From Devosia sp. (GTDB taxonomy: Bacteria; Pseudomonadota; Alphaproteobacteria; Rhizobiales; Devosiaceae), in the NCBI GenBank assembly GCA_015234425.1, contig JADGNE010000013.1:1-51635 (forward strand): DNA of 51,635 nucleotides, written 5' to 3'. Below are positions 8,312-17,899 of this stretch, one piece after another. A model generated the notes under the pieces. The model had not been told where the DNA came from, ran no database searches, and saw only the letters and a program-made list of their open reading frames with translations. Every line of letters starts with the position of its first letter. Position 1 is the first letter of the stretch. The position numbers and the translations under genes are program-made.

Positions 8312-8420
8312 GTCCGGCGAATCTGTCGCAGCCTTTTGCCATAAGGTCTTATTGCCATCGGGGGGCCGGGTCACACACTCTGTCCCCCTGCCCATTTCAT
8401 CGGGCACTTAGGACCAGACC

Positions 8421-9683
8421 ATGCCGCGCCTCACGTTGACAGAGCACCCCTATCGCCAGGCCATCATGGACGAGGTCCATGCACGCCCCATCGATATCAT
8501 CGCCGGCCCGAGCCGCCTGCGACGGCTGGTCTTTGTCATGCCGTCCGTTTCGGGCGCGATGATGCGCGTCTTCGATGCATTCACCGCCTTCTGCTGCGAG
8601 GCCGGCCACCCCGCGCCCAGCGCCACAACACGCCAGCACAGTTTCAATACCGCGGCGCACCACGTCACCTGGGAATTCCATACCGAATTCATCACCATCA
8701 CCTGGCGGAGCGATCTCGAGGATTGGGAAAACTGGCCCGACGACATTGGTCTGTCTGCCATTTCCGATGGCCTGCTGATCGGCGCCATGCGCATCGATGT
8801 CACCGACCAGCCGACGATCCCCGATGCCATGGTCCCGGGCTTTGATCTCGCCAGCCTCTGCCTGCCCGATATCGAAAGCGGCAATGCCCAGGTCGCCACC
8901 GACTTTGTTGCCGATGAAGACAGTTTTATTCGCTTCGAGCTCGCCGCCGGACGCCTGACCCAGCTGCGCCGTTCGATCGTGGTCCGCCGCCTCCTCGAGG
9001 TCGAGACCTATCGCACCATGGCCCTGCTCGGCCTTCCCCTCGCCCGGGAAACCGGGCCGGAGTTGCGCAGCATCGAGCTTGAACTGACCGCTCAGATCGA
9101 GAGCCTCTCGGAGGCGATCACGCCAAAGGACATTCAGGCAGCGCTCGACGCCCTGCACGCCCTTTCGGTGCGGTCGGGTCAGCTCTCGGAGCGGCTGGGC
9201 TATCGCTTTGCAGCAGGCCAGGCCTATGGCGACGTGCTGCGTCGGCGCCTGACCAATCTGCGTGAGAATTCGACGCCGCGCGGCTCGACGCTCACCCACT
9301 ACATCGGCAATCGCGTTGATCCGGGGCTGGCCACCTGTGCCGCCATGGAAAAGCGCCTGCAGGTGGTCTCCGAAAAGATCGAGCGCGCCGTCGGCATGCT
9401 CAATGTCCGCATTGGCGTCGACATGCAGGTGCAGAACGCCAAACTGCTCGACAATATCGCCCGCACCGCCCGCAGCCAGTTCCTCCTGCAGCGTACTGTG
9501 GAGGGTCTGTCGACCATCGCCATCAGCTATTACCTGCTCGGGATCATCAGCTACGCGCTGGCCGGCCCTCTCGCCCAGCTCGACTGGGACAAGACCATGA
9601 CCCTGTCCCTGGCCGCCCCCTTCGTCCTCGTCGCCGTCTGGGCCATGGTCCGCTACATCCGCAATTCCCACGACAAGCACTAG
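8421..9683 (+). CDS. DUF3422 membrane-anchored protein
   Basis: A 420-residue member of the DUF3422 family (predicted membrane-anchored proteins). A large soluble part starts with the family signature HPYRQAIMDEVHARP; residues 200-300 look helical and rich in Leu/Glu/Arg. Two hydrophobic helices near the C-terminus (AISYYLLGIISYALAGPL and LSLAAPFVLVAVWAMVRYI) anchor it in the inner membrane. No catalytic motif is seen and the family function is unknown. It is convergent with the rhamnose mutarotase gene, separated by a half palindromic element. Confidence 0.88.
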   Translation: MPRLTLTEHPYRQAIMDEVHARPIDIIAGPSRLRRLVFVMPSVSGAMMRVFDAFTAFCCEAGHPAPSATTRQHSFNTAAHHVTWEFHTEFITITWRSDLEDWENWPDDIGLSAISDGLLIGAMRIDVTDQPTIPDAMVPGFDLASLCLPDIESGNAQVATDFVADEDSFIRFELAAGRLTQLRRSIVVRRLLEVETYRTMALLGLPLARETGPELRSIELELTAQIESLSEAITPKDIQAALDALHALSVRSGQLSERLGYRFAAGQAYGDVLRRRLTNLRENSTPRGSTLTHYIGNRVDPGLATCAAMEKRLQVVSEKIERAVGMLNVRIGVDMQVQNAKLLDNIARTARSQFLLQRTVEGLSTIAISYYLLGIISYALAGPLAQLDWDKTMTLSLAAPFVLVAVWAMVRYIRNSHDKH

Positions 9684-9712
9684 GCGACCCGTTCCGGCCA
9701 CGCAGTTGCGTC

Positions 9713-9750
9713 CCTCCCCCTTCTCAGGGGGAGGTTAGGAGGGGGTTCCC
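9713..9750. repeat. Single-arm palindromic element
   Basis: CCTCCCCCT-TCTC-AGGGGGAGG, followed by TTAGGAGGGGGTT: one arm plus the shared tail of the compound elements at 1549 and 5162. It lies between two convergent stop codons, exactly where rhaK would follow rhaU in rhizobial rha operons. Confidence 0.6.
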
Positions 9751-10083
9751 TCACTTCATCCAGAACATCGGCACCAGATCCACCGACAGCGGCTCGTTCT
9801 TCTCGTTCGTCGCCATCACATCCGCCATATGTGCCCACCAGCGCTTCATCACCGCGGTCTGCGGCAGCGCGTCCATTGAGTGGTCGACCCGGCGCCACAA
9901 AACCCCAAAAAGAATATTCGTCTCCTCGTCGAGATGGATCGAATAATCCTTCACCCCCGCCTCGTGCAGCAGATCCACCAGCTCGGGGAAAATCTCGTCA
10001 TGGCGCTTCTTGTATTCTTCCGCCATGCCCGGATTGAGCTTCATCTTGAAGGCGTGTTTCTCGTAATTGCCGTCTCTGATCAT
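9751..10083 (-). CDS. rhaM: L-rhamnose mutarotase
   Basis: Interconverts the alpha and beta anomers of L-rhamnose in the cytoplasm (RhaU in rhizobial naming). The 110-residue ferredoxin-like protein has [24 protein letters not shown], with the active-site His of the RHDEI motif, then [18 protein letters not shown] and a C-terminal Trp-rich segment ([12 protein letters not shown]). ATG overlaps the TGA of the upstream permease (ATGA), so translation is coupled. It is the last gene of the leftward rha operon; the expected rhaK does not follow. Confidence 0.94.
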   Translation of the reverse strand: MIRDGNYEKHAFKMKLNPGMAEEYKKRHDEIFPELVDLLHEAGVKDYSIHLDEETNILFGVLWRRVDHSMDALPQTAVMKRWWAHMADVMATNEKNEPLSVDLVPMFWMK

Positions 10084-11078
10084 GCCGTGCGCTGCTTCCA
10101 CATTTTGAAAAGGATCGGCAGCGCGATGACCACGATCAGCAGCGCCCCGATGAAAATCGACATCACAATCCCCGGCACGTTGAGCAGCCCCAGCCCGAAG
10201 GTGACGAGCCCCATGATCAGCGCGGCCAGCACCACCCCGATGATCGAGCCCGATCCACCCAGGATCGACACCCCGCCCAGCACCACCATGGTGATCACCT
10301 CGAGCTCAAACCCCTGCGCAATCGAGGGCCGGGTCGAGCCCAACCGCGCCGTCAGCAGCACAGCGGCGATCCCGCTCATGAGCCCCGTGAGGCAGAACAG
10401 CACGAATTTGATCCGGTCCACCCGCACGCCGGAAAACTGCGCCGCCGTCGCATTATTGCCGATGGCGAACACCCGTCGCCCGAAATTGGTATGCTGCAGC
10501 AGCACATAAAAGATCACCGCCGCGACCAGGAACAGCACCAGCTCGAACGAGATCACCCACCAGACATAGCCCTGCCCGAACCAGGAAAAACTCGCCGGAT
10601 AGCCCTTAAAACTCTGGTCCCCGAGGATGATGTAAGCGATCCCGCGAAATAGGCTCATCGTGCCGATGGTGACGACGATGGACGGCAGTTTCAGCCCCGT
10701 CACCAGAAACCCGTTAAACGCCCCGCAGGCAATGCCGACCGCCACGCCCACCGCCACCAGCATGGGCGTATCCGCCCCAAACTGCAGCGCCAGCCCCATC
10801 AGCGTCGAGGCCAGCGCAATGATTGACGCCACCGAAAGATCAATCTCCCCGGTGATAATCACCAGCGCCATCGCCAGCGCAATGATCGCCTTTTCGGTGA
10901 AATTGAACGTCAGATCCGACAGGCTCCAGGCATTGAGGAAATAGGGCGAGGCAAAGGAATTGGCGACAAAGATCGCCACCGCCACCAGCACCAACAGGCT
11001 CTCCCAACTCAACACCGCCGCCCGAACGGGACTATCCAGCCGATCCGGCAGATGACGGGTGGGCGTGGTGTCAGTCAT
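10080..11078 (-). CDS. rhaQ: Rhamnose ABC transporter permease 2
   Basis: A 332-residue CUT2-type (RbsC-like) inner-membrane permease with about ten hydrophobic helices, including [14 protein letters not shown], the [19 protein letters not shown] loop typical of the family, and [22 protein letters not shown] near the C-terminus, the site that contacts the ATPase in this family. It begins ATGA-overlapped with rhaP and ends ATGA-overlapped with rhaM. Rhizobial rhamnose importers use two different permeases, RhaP and RhaQ, as here. The substrate is inferred from the operon. Confidence 0.92.
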   Translation of the reverse strand: MTDTTPTRHLPDRLDSPVRAAVLSWESLLVLVAVAIFVANSFASPYFLNAWSLSDLTFNFTEKAIIALAMALVIITGEIDLSVASIIALASTLMGLALQFGADTPMLVAVGVAVGIACGAFNGFLVTGLKLPSIVVTIGTMSLFRGIAYIILGDQSFKGYPASFSWFGQGYVWWVISFELVLFLVAAVIFYVLLQHTNFGRRVFAIGNNATAAQFSGVRVDRIKFVLFCLTGLMSGIAAVLLTARLGSTRPSIAQGFELEVITMVVLGGVSILGGSGSIIGVVLAALIMGLVTFGLGLLNVPGIVMSIFIGALLIVVIALPILFKMWKQRTA

Positions 11079-12049
11079 GCGGAAGCCCTCTTCAAAATCA
11101 CCCGGCCCTTCCGCGTTTCCCCGCGCGCATTGAGCACCACCGCGATCAGGATCGCGGCCCCCGAGATCGCCATCTGCCAGAACGGGGAGACGCCGATCAC
11201 CGGCAGCGCGTTGTTCACGACACCGAGGAACAGCGCCCCCAGAAGCGCCCCGGCCACCGTGCCGATGCCCCCGGCGATCGACACCCCGCCGATCACGCAG
11301 GCGGCGATAATGGTCAGCTCATAGCCACTCGCCACTTCCACCGAGGCGATCACATAGCGGGAAATCCAGAGATAGCCGCAGAGCCCGGAAATGGCCCCGG
11401 AGAGCACGAAGGCCCAGAATTTAGTCTGCCCCACATTGATGCCGGTATAGACCGAGGCCGTCGGATTGACGCCGATGGCGTAAAACGCCCGGCCCTGCGG
11501 CGTGCGCGTCATCAGCACAAAAACCAGCGCCGCCACCACAATGGCAAACCAACTCAAGATCGGCAGCCCCAGAAACGCCCCGCGCTGGAGCTGGATGAAA
11601 TCCGGGCTCATCTGCGCCGCGTTGACCCAGGCCCCGCCCGAAATCACGAACACCAGTCCGCGAAAAATCGTGAGGGTCCCCAGCGTCACCACGATGGGCG
11701 GAATATCGAGCTTCCACACCAGCACGCCGTTGAACGCCCCCAGCCCCGCGCCAATTGCGATACTGGCCGCTATCAACAGCGGGATCGGGACCATCGGAAA
11801 TGCCGCATTGGCCATGGCGACGATCATGCCGGTCAGCGCTAGGTTCGACGCCATGGACAGGTCAATGGAGCGGGTCAGAATGACCGCCATCTGCCCCAGC
11901 GCCAGCATCATCAGAATGGACGTGTCGTTGAAAATGGTCAGCAGATTGCCCGGCTGGGCAAAGCGCGGAAAGCGGATCGTCACCAGCACCAGCACGGCGA
12001 GAATGGCCAGCGCCAACCAGAGTTCGCGGGTTCTCAGAAGCCGGTTCAT
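11075..12049 (-). CDS. rhaP: Rhamnose ABC transporter permease 1
   Basis: A 324-residue CUT2 permease, homologous to the next gene. It shows TRSIDLSMASNLALTGMIVA, the PPIVVTLGTLTIFRGLVFVISGG segment shared by sugar permeases, and IGGVSIAGGIGTVAGALLG near the C-terminus. It should form a heterodimeric channel with RhaQ in the inner membrane. ATG overlaps the rhaT stop and its own stop overlaps the rhaQ start, so rhaT-P-Q-M are a tightly coupled set. Confidence 0.92.
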   Translation of the reverse strand: MNRLLRTRELWLALAILAVLVLVTIRFPRFAQPGNLLTIFNDTSILMMLALGQMAVILTRSIDLSMASNLALTGMIVAMANAAFPMVPIPLLIAASIAIGAGLGAFNGVLVWKLDIPPIVVTLGTLTIFRGLVFVISGGAWVNAAQMSPDFIQLQRGAFLGLPILSWFAIVVAALVFVLMTRTPQGRAFYAIGVNPTASVYTGINVGQTKFWAFVLSGAISGLCGYLWISRYVIASVEVASGYELTIIAACVIGGVSIAGGIGTVAGALLGALFLGVVNNALPVIGVSPFWQMAISGAAILIAVVLNARGETRKGRVILKRASA

Positions 12050-13548
12050 GCCGCGTCCTCCACAATGCCCGCGGCCAGCCGCACCAGCGTTTCCGGCGCA
12101 AGCCCGTCATTGACCAATGTGTCCACCACCAGCCCGTCGCGCATCACCACAATCCGGTCGCTCATACCCAGAATTTCGGGGAGTTCGGACGAGACCATGA
12201 TGACGCTGAGCCCCTGCGCCACCAGTTCGCCCATGAATTCATGCACCGCCGCTTTCGAGCCGATATCAATCCCCTTGGTCGGCTCATCGAGAATGATCAC
12301 TTTCGGCAGCGTTGCCAGCCACTTGGCGATAACCACCTTCTGCTGATTGCCCCCCGAAAGCGTCGACACATTCTGGCTGAGCGATGAGGCGCGCAGATCC
12401 AGCCGCCCCGTATAAGTGCGCGAAAGCTTGAACTCTTCCGCCATGCGCAGAAAGCCGGACCGGCTGGTCTTGCCAAGGCTGGGGAGCGAGACATTCTTGA
12501 AAATGGGCTCGCCGGTAATGACGCCCTGCTTGCCGCGCTCTTCGGGCACATAGACGATCCCGGCCTCCACCGCGTCGGCCGGGGATTTGGGCGCAATGGC
12601 CCTGCCCTCGAGCGTCATGCTGCCCGCCGAAACCGGCGTCATGCCGAACACGGCCTGCATCACCTCGGAGCGCCCCGCGCCAACGAGCCCGTAAAAACCC
12701 AGTATCTCGCCCTTGCGCACCGCAAAGGAGATATTCTCGAACTCGGTTGGATGGCCCAGCCCCTCGACCGCCAGCACGGGCTCCCCGATCGCGGTCTCAC
12801 GCTTGGGAAAAATCTGGTCGACCGAGCGCCCCACCATCATGCGCACGATTTCGCCCTGGGGCGTGTCGGCGATCATCCCCTTACCCACCATTTCGCCATC
12901 GCGGAACACGGTGTAGCGGTCGGCGATGCGATAGATTTCATCGAATTTGTGGGAGATGAAGAGGATGGCCTTGCCGTCCTTTTTCAAGAGCTCGACGAGC
13001 ACATAAAGCTCCTCGATTTCCTTCTGGCTGAGCGCCGCGGTCGGCTCATCCATGATGACCACCTGCGCATCAACGCTCAGCGCCCGCGCCACCGCCACGA
13101 GGTGCTTCTTGGCAATGCCCAGCTCCTTGAGCGGCATATCAGCATCAATCCCGGCCGCCATGGAATCGAGCGTCAGCTGCGCCTCGCGCCGCATCGTCTT
13201 CCAGTCGATCATCCCGAAGCGCGTCTTTGGCGCATGGCCGAGATAGATGTTTTCCGCCACGCTCAGATCATCGAACAGCACGGTTTCCTGATGGATCGCC
13301 GTAATCCCCGCCGCCGACGCCGAATGCGCTGTCGGCAGGCGCACCACTTTTCCGCCCACCCGGATTACGCCGGCGTCCGGCTGGTAGATGCCGGTCATCA
13401 CTTTCACCAAGGTCGATTTTCCCGCGCCATTCTCCCCGATCAGCGCGGTTACCTGGCCGGGATAAAGCTCCAGCGCCACCTCATGCAGTGCCCGCACGCC
13501 GGGAAAGCTCTTGGATATGCCGGAAAGGGTGAGGATGGGTTCGGTCAT
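12046..13548 (-). CDS. rhaT: Rhamnose ABC transporter ATP-binding protein (two NBDs)
   Basis: A 500-residue RbsA-like ATPase with two fused nucleotide-binding domains. The N-terminal domain has Walker A GENGAGKST near residue 40 and Walker B VVIMDEPTAALS. The C-terminal domain starts near residue 250, with a degenerate Walker A (GLVGAGRSEVM), signature LSGGNQQKV and Walker B VIILDEPTKGID. The degenerate second Walker A is normal for CUT2 ATPases. It drives rhamnose import through RhaP/RhaQ. A 209-base gap with a large palindromic repeat separates it from rhaS. Confidence 0.94.
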   Translation of the reverse strand: MTEPILTLSGISKSFPGVRALHEVALELYPGQVTALIGENGAGKSTLVKVMTGIYQPDAGVIRVGGKVVRLPTAHSASAAGITAIHQETVLFDDLSVAENIYLGHAPKTRFGMIDWKTMRREAQLTLDSMAAGIDADMPLKELGIAKKHLVAVARALSVDAQVVIMDEPTAALSQKEIEELYVLVELLKKDGKAILFISHKFDEIYRIADRYTVFRDGEMVGKGMIADTPQGEIVRMMVGRSVDQIFPKRETAIGEPVLAVEGLGHPTEFENISFAVRKGEILGFYGLVGAGRSEVMQAVFGMTPVSAGSMTLEGRAIAPKSPADAVEAGIVYVPEERGKQGVITGEPIFKNVSLPSLGKTSRSGFLRMAEEFKLSRTYTGRLDLRASSLSQNVSTLSGGNQQKVVIAKWLATLPKVIILDEPTKGIDIGSKAAVHEFMGELVAQGLSVIMVSSELPEILGMSDRIVVMRDGLVVDTLVNDGLAPETLVRLAAGIVEDAA

Positions 13549-13597
13549 GATGGAAGTGTCCTGGGGCGCACTGGGCGGCCAGTGCGCGCGATCCGGT

Positions 13598-13713
13598 CCC
13601 CTCCCCTTGGGGGAGAGGGTTAGGGTGAGGGGGCCTTTCCGCCTCGTGAAAAGGCCCCCTCACCCGACGCTACGCGTCGACCTCTCCCCCAAGGGAGAGG
13701 TGGTGGGGTGACG
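13598..13713. repeat. Large palindromic element between rhaS and rhaT
   Basis: A central stem of about 15 bp (GGGTGAGGGGGCCTTT / AAAAGGCCCCCTCACCC, loop about 10 bases) is flanked by inverted outer arms built of CTCCCCTTGGGGGAGAGG on one side and CCTCTCCCCCAAGGGAGAGG on the other. A GACGCTACGCGTCGAC piece sits in one arm. The element fills most of the gap between the binding-protein gene and the ATPase gene and would form a stable RNA hairpin in the rha transcript. Confidence 0.75.
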
Positions 13714-13757
13714 GGAGCCACGGAAATCCGCGGCCCCCACCTATCGCCCCCCGGCGA

Positions 13758-14744
13758 TCAGTAGATCTTGGAGAACTCTTCGATATTGGACTTGTCGAAC
13801 TGGAACGGCGCGGCCATGGCGGCGGCATTGGTGTCGTCCAGCGTCACTTCGCCCACCTTGCCGATGGAGAAGGTCGCGCCCGGAGCCGCTTCCTCGCCAT
13901 CGACCAGCGCCTTGGCCAGGAACACGGCCGAATAGCCGAGGTCGATCGGGTTCCACAGCGCCACCGCCTGGCTCGCGCCATTGTCGATGAACTGCTTGAA
14001 CTCGGACGGCAGCGCGAGCCCGGTGACATTGACCTTGCCGATGAGGTTCTGGTCGGTCACCACCTGCGCCGCGGCCACAACACCCACCGTGGTCGGAGCG
14101 ATGATGGCCTTGAGATCAGGATAAGCTGCAATCAGCCCACGGGCCTCTTCGGTCGATTTCACGCTGTCGTCATCGCCATAGACGGTGGCGACGAGATTGA
14201 TATTGGGGAATTTTTCCGGAATGACCGCCTTGGCGGCCTCGATCCAGGCATTCTGGTTGGTCGCGGTCGAAGCGGCCGAGAGAATGGCGACGTCGCCGCC
14301 CTCAGGCAGATAGTCCGCCGCCAGCTTGATGATGGTTTCGCCGATCAGATCGATATCGGACGGGTTGAGGTGGATCTGGCGACCGGCTTCGGCAACGCCA
14401 CTATCAAACGACACCACCTTGATGCCGCGCTCCATGGCGCGCTGCAGCGCCGGCACCAGCGCGTCCGGGTCATTGGCCGAGATGGCAATGGCGTCGACCT
14501 GCTGGGCGATCAGCGAATTGACCACTTCGATCTGGGCTTCGGCGGTGGCCGTGGTCGGGCCGGTGTAGATCACTTCGATATCGCCGATTTCGGCTGCAGC
14601 TTCCTGGGCGCCCTTGTTGGCGGCGTCGAAAAAGCCATTACCCAACGATTTGACGACCAGCGCGATACGGGTCTGCGCCATGGCGGGCGTCGCCAGCAGC
14701 ACGGCAGCCGTCGCGGTTGCGGCAAGCAGTTTCCAGACTTTCAT
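13758..14744 (-). CDS. rhaS: Rhamnose ABC transporter substrate-binding protein
   Basis: A 328-residue periplasmic type-1 binding protein. The signal peptide (KLLAATATAAVLLATPAMAQ) ends at AMAQ; the mature part starts TRIALVVKSLGNGFFDAANKG, a typical hexose-binding fold opening, and includes AIAISANDPDALVPALQRA and VVSFDSGV. The start was placed at MKVWKLL because GGAGGAACGAGA lies directly before it; a 5-codon upstream Met has no ribosome site. It comes between the regulator and the transporter genes, as in rhizobial rhaRSTPQUK. The following hairpin element may raise its share of the transcript. Confidence 0.93.
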   Translation of the reverse strand: MKVWKLLAATATAAVLLATPAMAQTRIALVVKSLGNGFFDAANKGAQEAAAEIGDIEVIYTGPTTATAEAQIEVVNSLIAQQVDAIAISANDPDALVPALQRAMERGIKVVSFDSGVAEAGRQIHLNPSDIDLIGETIIKLAADYLPEGGDVAILSAASTATNQNAWIEAAKAVIPEKFPNINLVATVYGDDDSVKSTEEARGLIAAYPDLKAIIAPTTVGVVAAAQVVTDQNLIGKVNVTGLALPSEFKQFIDNGASQAVALWNPIDLGYSAVFLAKALVDGEEAAPGATFSIGKVGEVTLDDTNAAAMAAPFQFDKSNIEEFSKIY

Positions 14745-14770
14745 TCTCGTTCCTCCCAAGAAAAATCAGA

Positions 14771-15589
14771 TCAAAGTGTCGCCTCGGCCAGGTCTTCCTC
14801 CACCTCGGCCGCTGTCGTCGCGTCCGCCACGATAAGCCTCACACCTGCCGTCTCCAGCATCTGGCGGTCTTCGTCGCGGATACCGCTGTCTGTGATGACA
14901 GCGGAAATTCGGTCGAGCCCACACAGGATGAGGCTCGAGCGTCCCGAAAATTTGGTAGAATCGGCCAGGACGATCACCTCGTCGGCCTGCCCGATCAGCG
15001 CCAGTTCAGACTGCACGACCATGGGGTCGGCCTCCATCAGGCCATGCGGCCCGATCCCCTGGCAGCCGATAAACATGCGCTTGGCGTAAAAATGGCTCGC
15101 CACCACCCCGCCGAACGGCGAGAGGATGACGTTCTGCTCGCGATAGACGGTGCCCCCGGGGATCACCACCGAGCAGCGCGAATTGTGGATCAGGAATTCG
15201 GCAATGGCGAAGGAATTGGTGAAAACGCTGACCCGCTTGCCGGTGAGGAAATGCACCATCTGATAGGTCGTCGTGCCGCCATTGATGATGATCGGCTCGC
15301 CATCCCGGCACATCTCGGCAGCTGCGCGGGCAATTGCGCGCTTCTGCTTGATATTGAGCGTTTCATTGACGGAAAACGGCCGTCCCATCAGTTCGCCCTG
15401 GGCCGGCGGATTGATCGCCTCGGCCCCGCCGCGCACCCGCCGCAGCTTGCCCTGCACATCGAGCGCACCAATATCGCGCCGAATGGTTGCTTCGGACGAG
15501 CCAGTAATCTCGCACAATTCGGCGACGGTAATGACCGGCCGAGACTGTACCGCAGCGATAATGACCCGATGCCGTTCTGTTTCGTGCAA
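14771..15589 (-). CDS. rhaR: DeoR-family regulator of rhamnose genes
   Basis: About 272 residues. The N-terminal winged helix has the DeoR pattern ITVAELCEITGSSEATIRRDIGALDVQGKLRRVRGG; the C-terminal DeoRC sensor domain contains EPIIINGGTTTYQMVHFL, VIPGGTVYREQNVIL and EVIVLADSTKF. Members of this family sense phosphorylated sugars and usually repress. I placed the start at TTG (MHETERHRVII) because AGGGAG lies 7 bases before it; a GTG six codons upstream has no ribosome site. It faces rhaD across 160 bases and probably controls both directions; in Rhizobium leguminosarum RhaR is a negative regulator of rhamnose use. Confidence 0.92.
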   Translation of the reverse strand: MHETERHRVIIAAVQSRPVITVAELCEITGSSEATIRRDIGALDVQGKLRRVRGGAEAINPPAQGELMGRPFSVNETLNIKQKRAIARAAAEMCRDGEPIIINGGTTTYQMVHFLTGKRVSVFTNSFAIAEFLIHNSRCSVVIPGGTVYREQNVILSPFGGVVASHFYAKRMFIGCQGIGPHGLMEADPMVVQSELALIGQADEVIVLADSTKFSGRSSLILCGLDRISAVITDSGIRDEDRQMLETAGVRLIVADATTAAEVEEDLAEATL

Positions 15590-15638
15590 GCTAAAACTCC
15601 CTGACACTATTTGCTTCCATCAATCCCGAGCGGAGTCA

Positions 15639-15719
15639 ATCGTGTTTCCACCATTTTCGGTCACCACCGATCAGAAGTGACGGCAAATGATCGTTTGTGA
15701 TTGACACTGTGTATCGTTC
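15639..15719. promoter_or_regulatory. rhaR-rhaD intergenic control region
   Basis: Three copies of ATCGTNT/C begin at 15639, 15690 and 15713, and a perfect TTGACA at 15701 could be the rhaD -35 box, although no good -10 follows. DeoR-type repressors often bind spaced direct repeats, so these are candidate RhaR sites. The assignment is inference from position and repetition only. Confidence 0.3.
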
Positions 15720-15767
15720 TCTGGTTCTTTCGAGCCCATCTCGCCGCAGTTTCTGGGAGGAATTTCC

Positions 15768-17864
15768 ATGTCCACCGCGCCCAAGCGCCTTGCCAATCTC
15801 TGGGATGATGCCAAGGCCGCATCCATGACCGAGCCGGAGCGTCTCGTCTACCGCTCGAACCTGCTCGGCTCGGACAAGCGGGTCACCAATTATGGTGGCG
15901 GCAACACCTCCTCGAAGATCTGGCAGAAGGATCCGCTGACCGGCCAGGACGTCGAAGTACTCTGGGTCAAGGGCTCGGGCGGCGACAATGCCTCGATCAA
16001 ACTCGATGGCTTTGCCACGCTCTATATGGACAAGCTGAGGGCCCTCAAGGGCCTTTATCGCGGCGTCGAATTCGAAGACGAGATGGTGGGCTACCTCCCC
16101 CACGCCACCTTCAATCTTAATCCACGCGCCTCCTCCATCGACACCCCGCTCCATGCCTATGTGAACCGGCCCTATGTCGATCACATGCATCCGGACGCGA
16201 TCATCGCCATTGCCGCCTCGAAGAATTCGCGCGAGCTGACCCAGCAGATTTTCGGCGACACCATCGGCTGGCTACCCTGGAAAAAGCCCGGTTTCGAACT
16301 GGGCCTGTGGCTCGAAAAATTCGCCCTCGAGAACCCCAGTGCCAAGGGCGCCATCCTCGAAAGCCACGGCCTCTTCACCTGGGGCGACACCCCCAAGGAA
16401 TGCTACGAGACCACCATTGCCATCATCAATCAGGCCATCGAGTGGTTTGAGAAAGAGACCGAGGGCAAGACCATTTTCGGTGGCCAGGCTGTCTCCTCGC
16501 TCGACGCTAAGGCCCGCCGCGCCGTCGCCGCGCGCCTCATGCCAAAGATCCGCGGCTTCATCTCCGAAGACAGTTTTAAACTCGGCCATTTCGACGACAG
16601 CGCTGCCGTCCTCGAATTCGTCAATTCCAACAATCTCCGTCCGCTGGCGGCGCTGGGCACCTCCTGCCCCGACCATTTCCTGCGCACCAAGATCCGTCCG
16701 CTGGTCATCGACTTCGATCCCGCCAATCCGGACGTTGATGCCGTCATCGCCGGCCTCGACCAGCAGGTGGCCGATTATCGCGCCGACTACGCGGCCTATT
16801 ACGACCGCTGCAAGCACGACAACTCCCCAGCCATCCGTGATCCCAATGCCGTGGTCTATCTGATCCCCGGCGTCGGCATGATCACCTTTGCCAAGGACAA
16901 GGCTACCGCCCGCATTTCCGGCGAGTTCTACGTCAACGCCATCAATGTGATGCGCGGCGCCTCAACCGTTTCGGAATATCAGGGCCTGCCCGAGCAGGAA
17001 GCCTTCGACATCGAATATTGGCTGCTTGAAGAAGCCAAGCTCCAGCGCATGCCCAAGCCGAAGTCGCTTGCCGGCAAAATTGCCATCGTCACCGGCGGCG
17101 CCGGCGGCATCGGCAAGGCGACCGCTGCCCGACTGCTGCGCGAAGGCGCCTGTGTCGTCCTCGCCGATATCGACGAGACCGCACTCGCCGCTGCCACGGA
17201 GGAGCTTGGCTCCGTCTTTGGCGCCGACTTCGTCCGGCCCGGAAAAATCAACGTCACCCAGGAAGAAACAGTCATTTCCGGCTTCGCCCATGCCGTGGTG
17301 GAATTTGGCGGGCTCGACATCCTGGTCTCCAACGCCGGCATCGCCTCTTCCGCACCGATCGAGGACACCTCGCTCGAATTGTGGAACAAGAACATGGACA
17401 TCCTCTCCACCGGCTACTTCCTCGTGTCGCGCGAGGCGTTCCGCCTCTTCCGCCACCAGAAAATCGGCGGCAATGTCGTCTTCGTGGCCTCCAAGAATGG
17501 CCTTGCCGCTTCCCCCAACGCGTCAGCCTATTGCACCGCCAAGGCCGCCGAGATCCATCTCGCCCGGTGCTTGGCGCTCGAAGGCGCTGAAGCCCAGATC
17601 CGCGTCAACGTCGTCAATCCAGACGCCGTGCTGCGCGGTTCAAAGATCTGGGCCGGCGAATGGCTCGAGCAGCGTGCCTCGACCTACAAGACGGACAAGG
17701 ACGGTCTCGAAGAAATGTACCGTCAGCGCTCCATGCTCAAGCGCTCGGTCTTCCCCGAGGACATCGCCGAAGCCATCTACTTCTTCGCATCCGAAGCGTC
17801 GGCAAAGTCCACCGGCAACATCCTCAACGTCGACGCCGGCAACGCCCAGTCGTTCCCGCGGTAG
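15768..17864 (+). CDS. rhaD: Bifunctional rhamnulose-1-phosphate aldolase / lactaldehyde dehydrogenase (SDR)
   Basis: A 698-residue fusion. Residues 1-420 are a class II aldolase: YGGGNTSSK, VKGSGGDNAS, HMHPDAIIAIA and ESHGLFTWGD give the metal-binding and phosphate-binding residues. Residues 430-698 are a short-chain dehydrogenase: AIVTGGAGGIGKATAARLL, DILVSNAGIAS and the YCTAKAAE catalytic Tyr/Lys. The aldolase splits rhamnulose-1-phosphate into dihydroxyacetone phosphate and L-lactaldehyde; the SDR part is expected to oxidise lactaldehyde to lactate. This fusion is typical of rhizobial and some Gram-positive rhamnose loci. Strong ribosome site gggagg before ATG. It is first in the rightward unit with rhaI. 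Confidence 0.95.
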   Translation: MSTAPKRLANLWDDAKAASMTEPERLVYRSNLLGSDKRVTNYGGGNTSSKIWQKDPLTGQDVEVLWVKGSGGDNASIKLDGFATLYMDKLRALKGLYRGVEFEDEMVGYLPHATFNLNPRASSIDTPLHAYVNRPYVDHMHPDAIIAIAASKNSRELTQQIFGDTIGWLPWKKPGFELGLWLEKFALENPSAKGAILESHGLFTWGDTPKECYETTIAIINQAIEWFEKETEGKTIFGGQAVSSLDAKARRAVAARLMPKIRGFISEDSFKLGHFDDSAAVLEFVNSNNLRPLAALGTSCPDHFLRTKIRPLVIDFDPANPDVDAVIAGLDQQVADYRADYAAYYDRCKHDNSPAIRDPNAVVYLIPGVGMITFAKDKATARISGEFYVNAINVMRGASTVSEYQGLPEQEAFDIEYWLLEEAKLQRMPKPKSLAGKIAIVTGGAGGIGKATAARLLREGACVVLADIDETALAAATEELGSVFGADFVRPGKINVTQEETVISGFAHAVVEFGGLDILVSNAGIASSAPIEDTSLELWNKNMDILSTGYFLVSREAFRLFRHQKIGGNVVFVASKNGLAASPNASAYCTAKAAEIHLARCLALEGAEAQIRVNVVNPDAVLRGSKIWAGEWLEQRASTYKTDKDGLEEMYRQRSMLKRSVFPEDIAEAIYFFASEASAKSTGNILNVDAGNAQSFPR

Positions 17865-17899
17865 TTTTATTAGAAGAAAGGCCCCGTCTCGCGCTCCGC

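Noticed and set aside
8397..9701. 434-codon minus-strand open frame
   Set aside because: Covers the DUF3422 gene in antisense; composition (Gly/Asp/His/Gln-rich) is typical of shadow frames.
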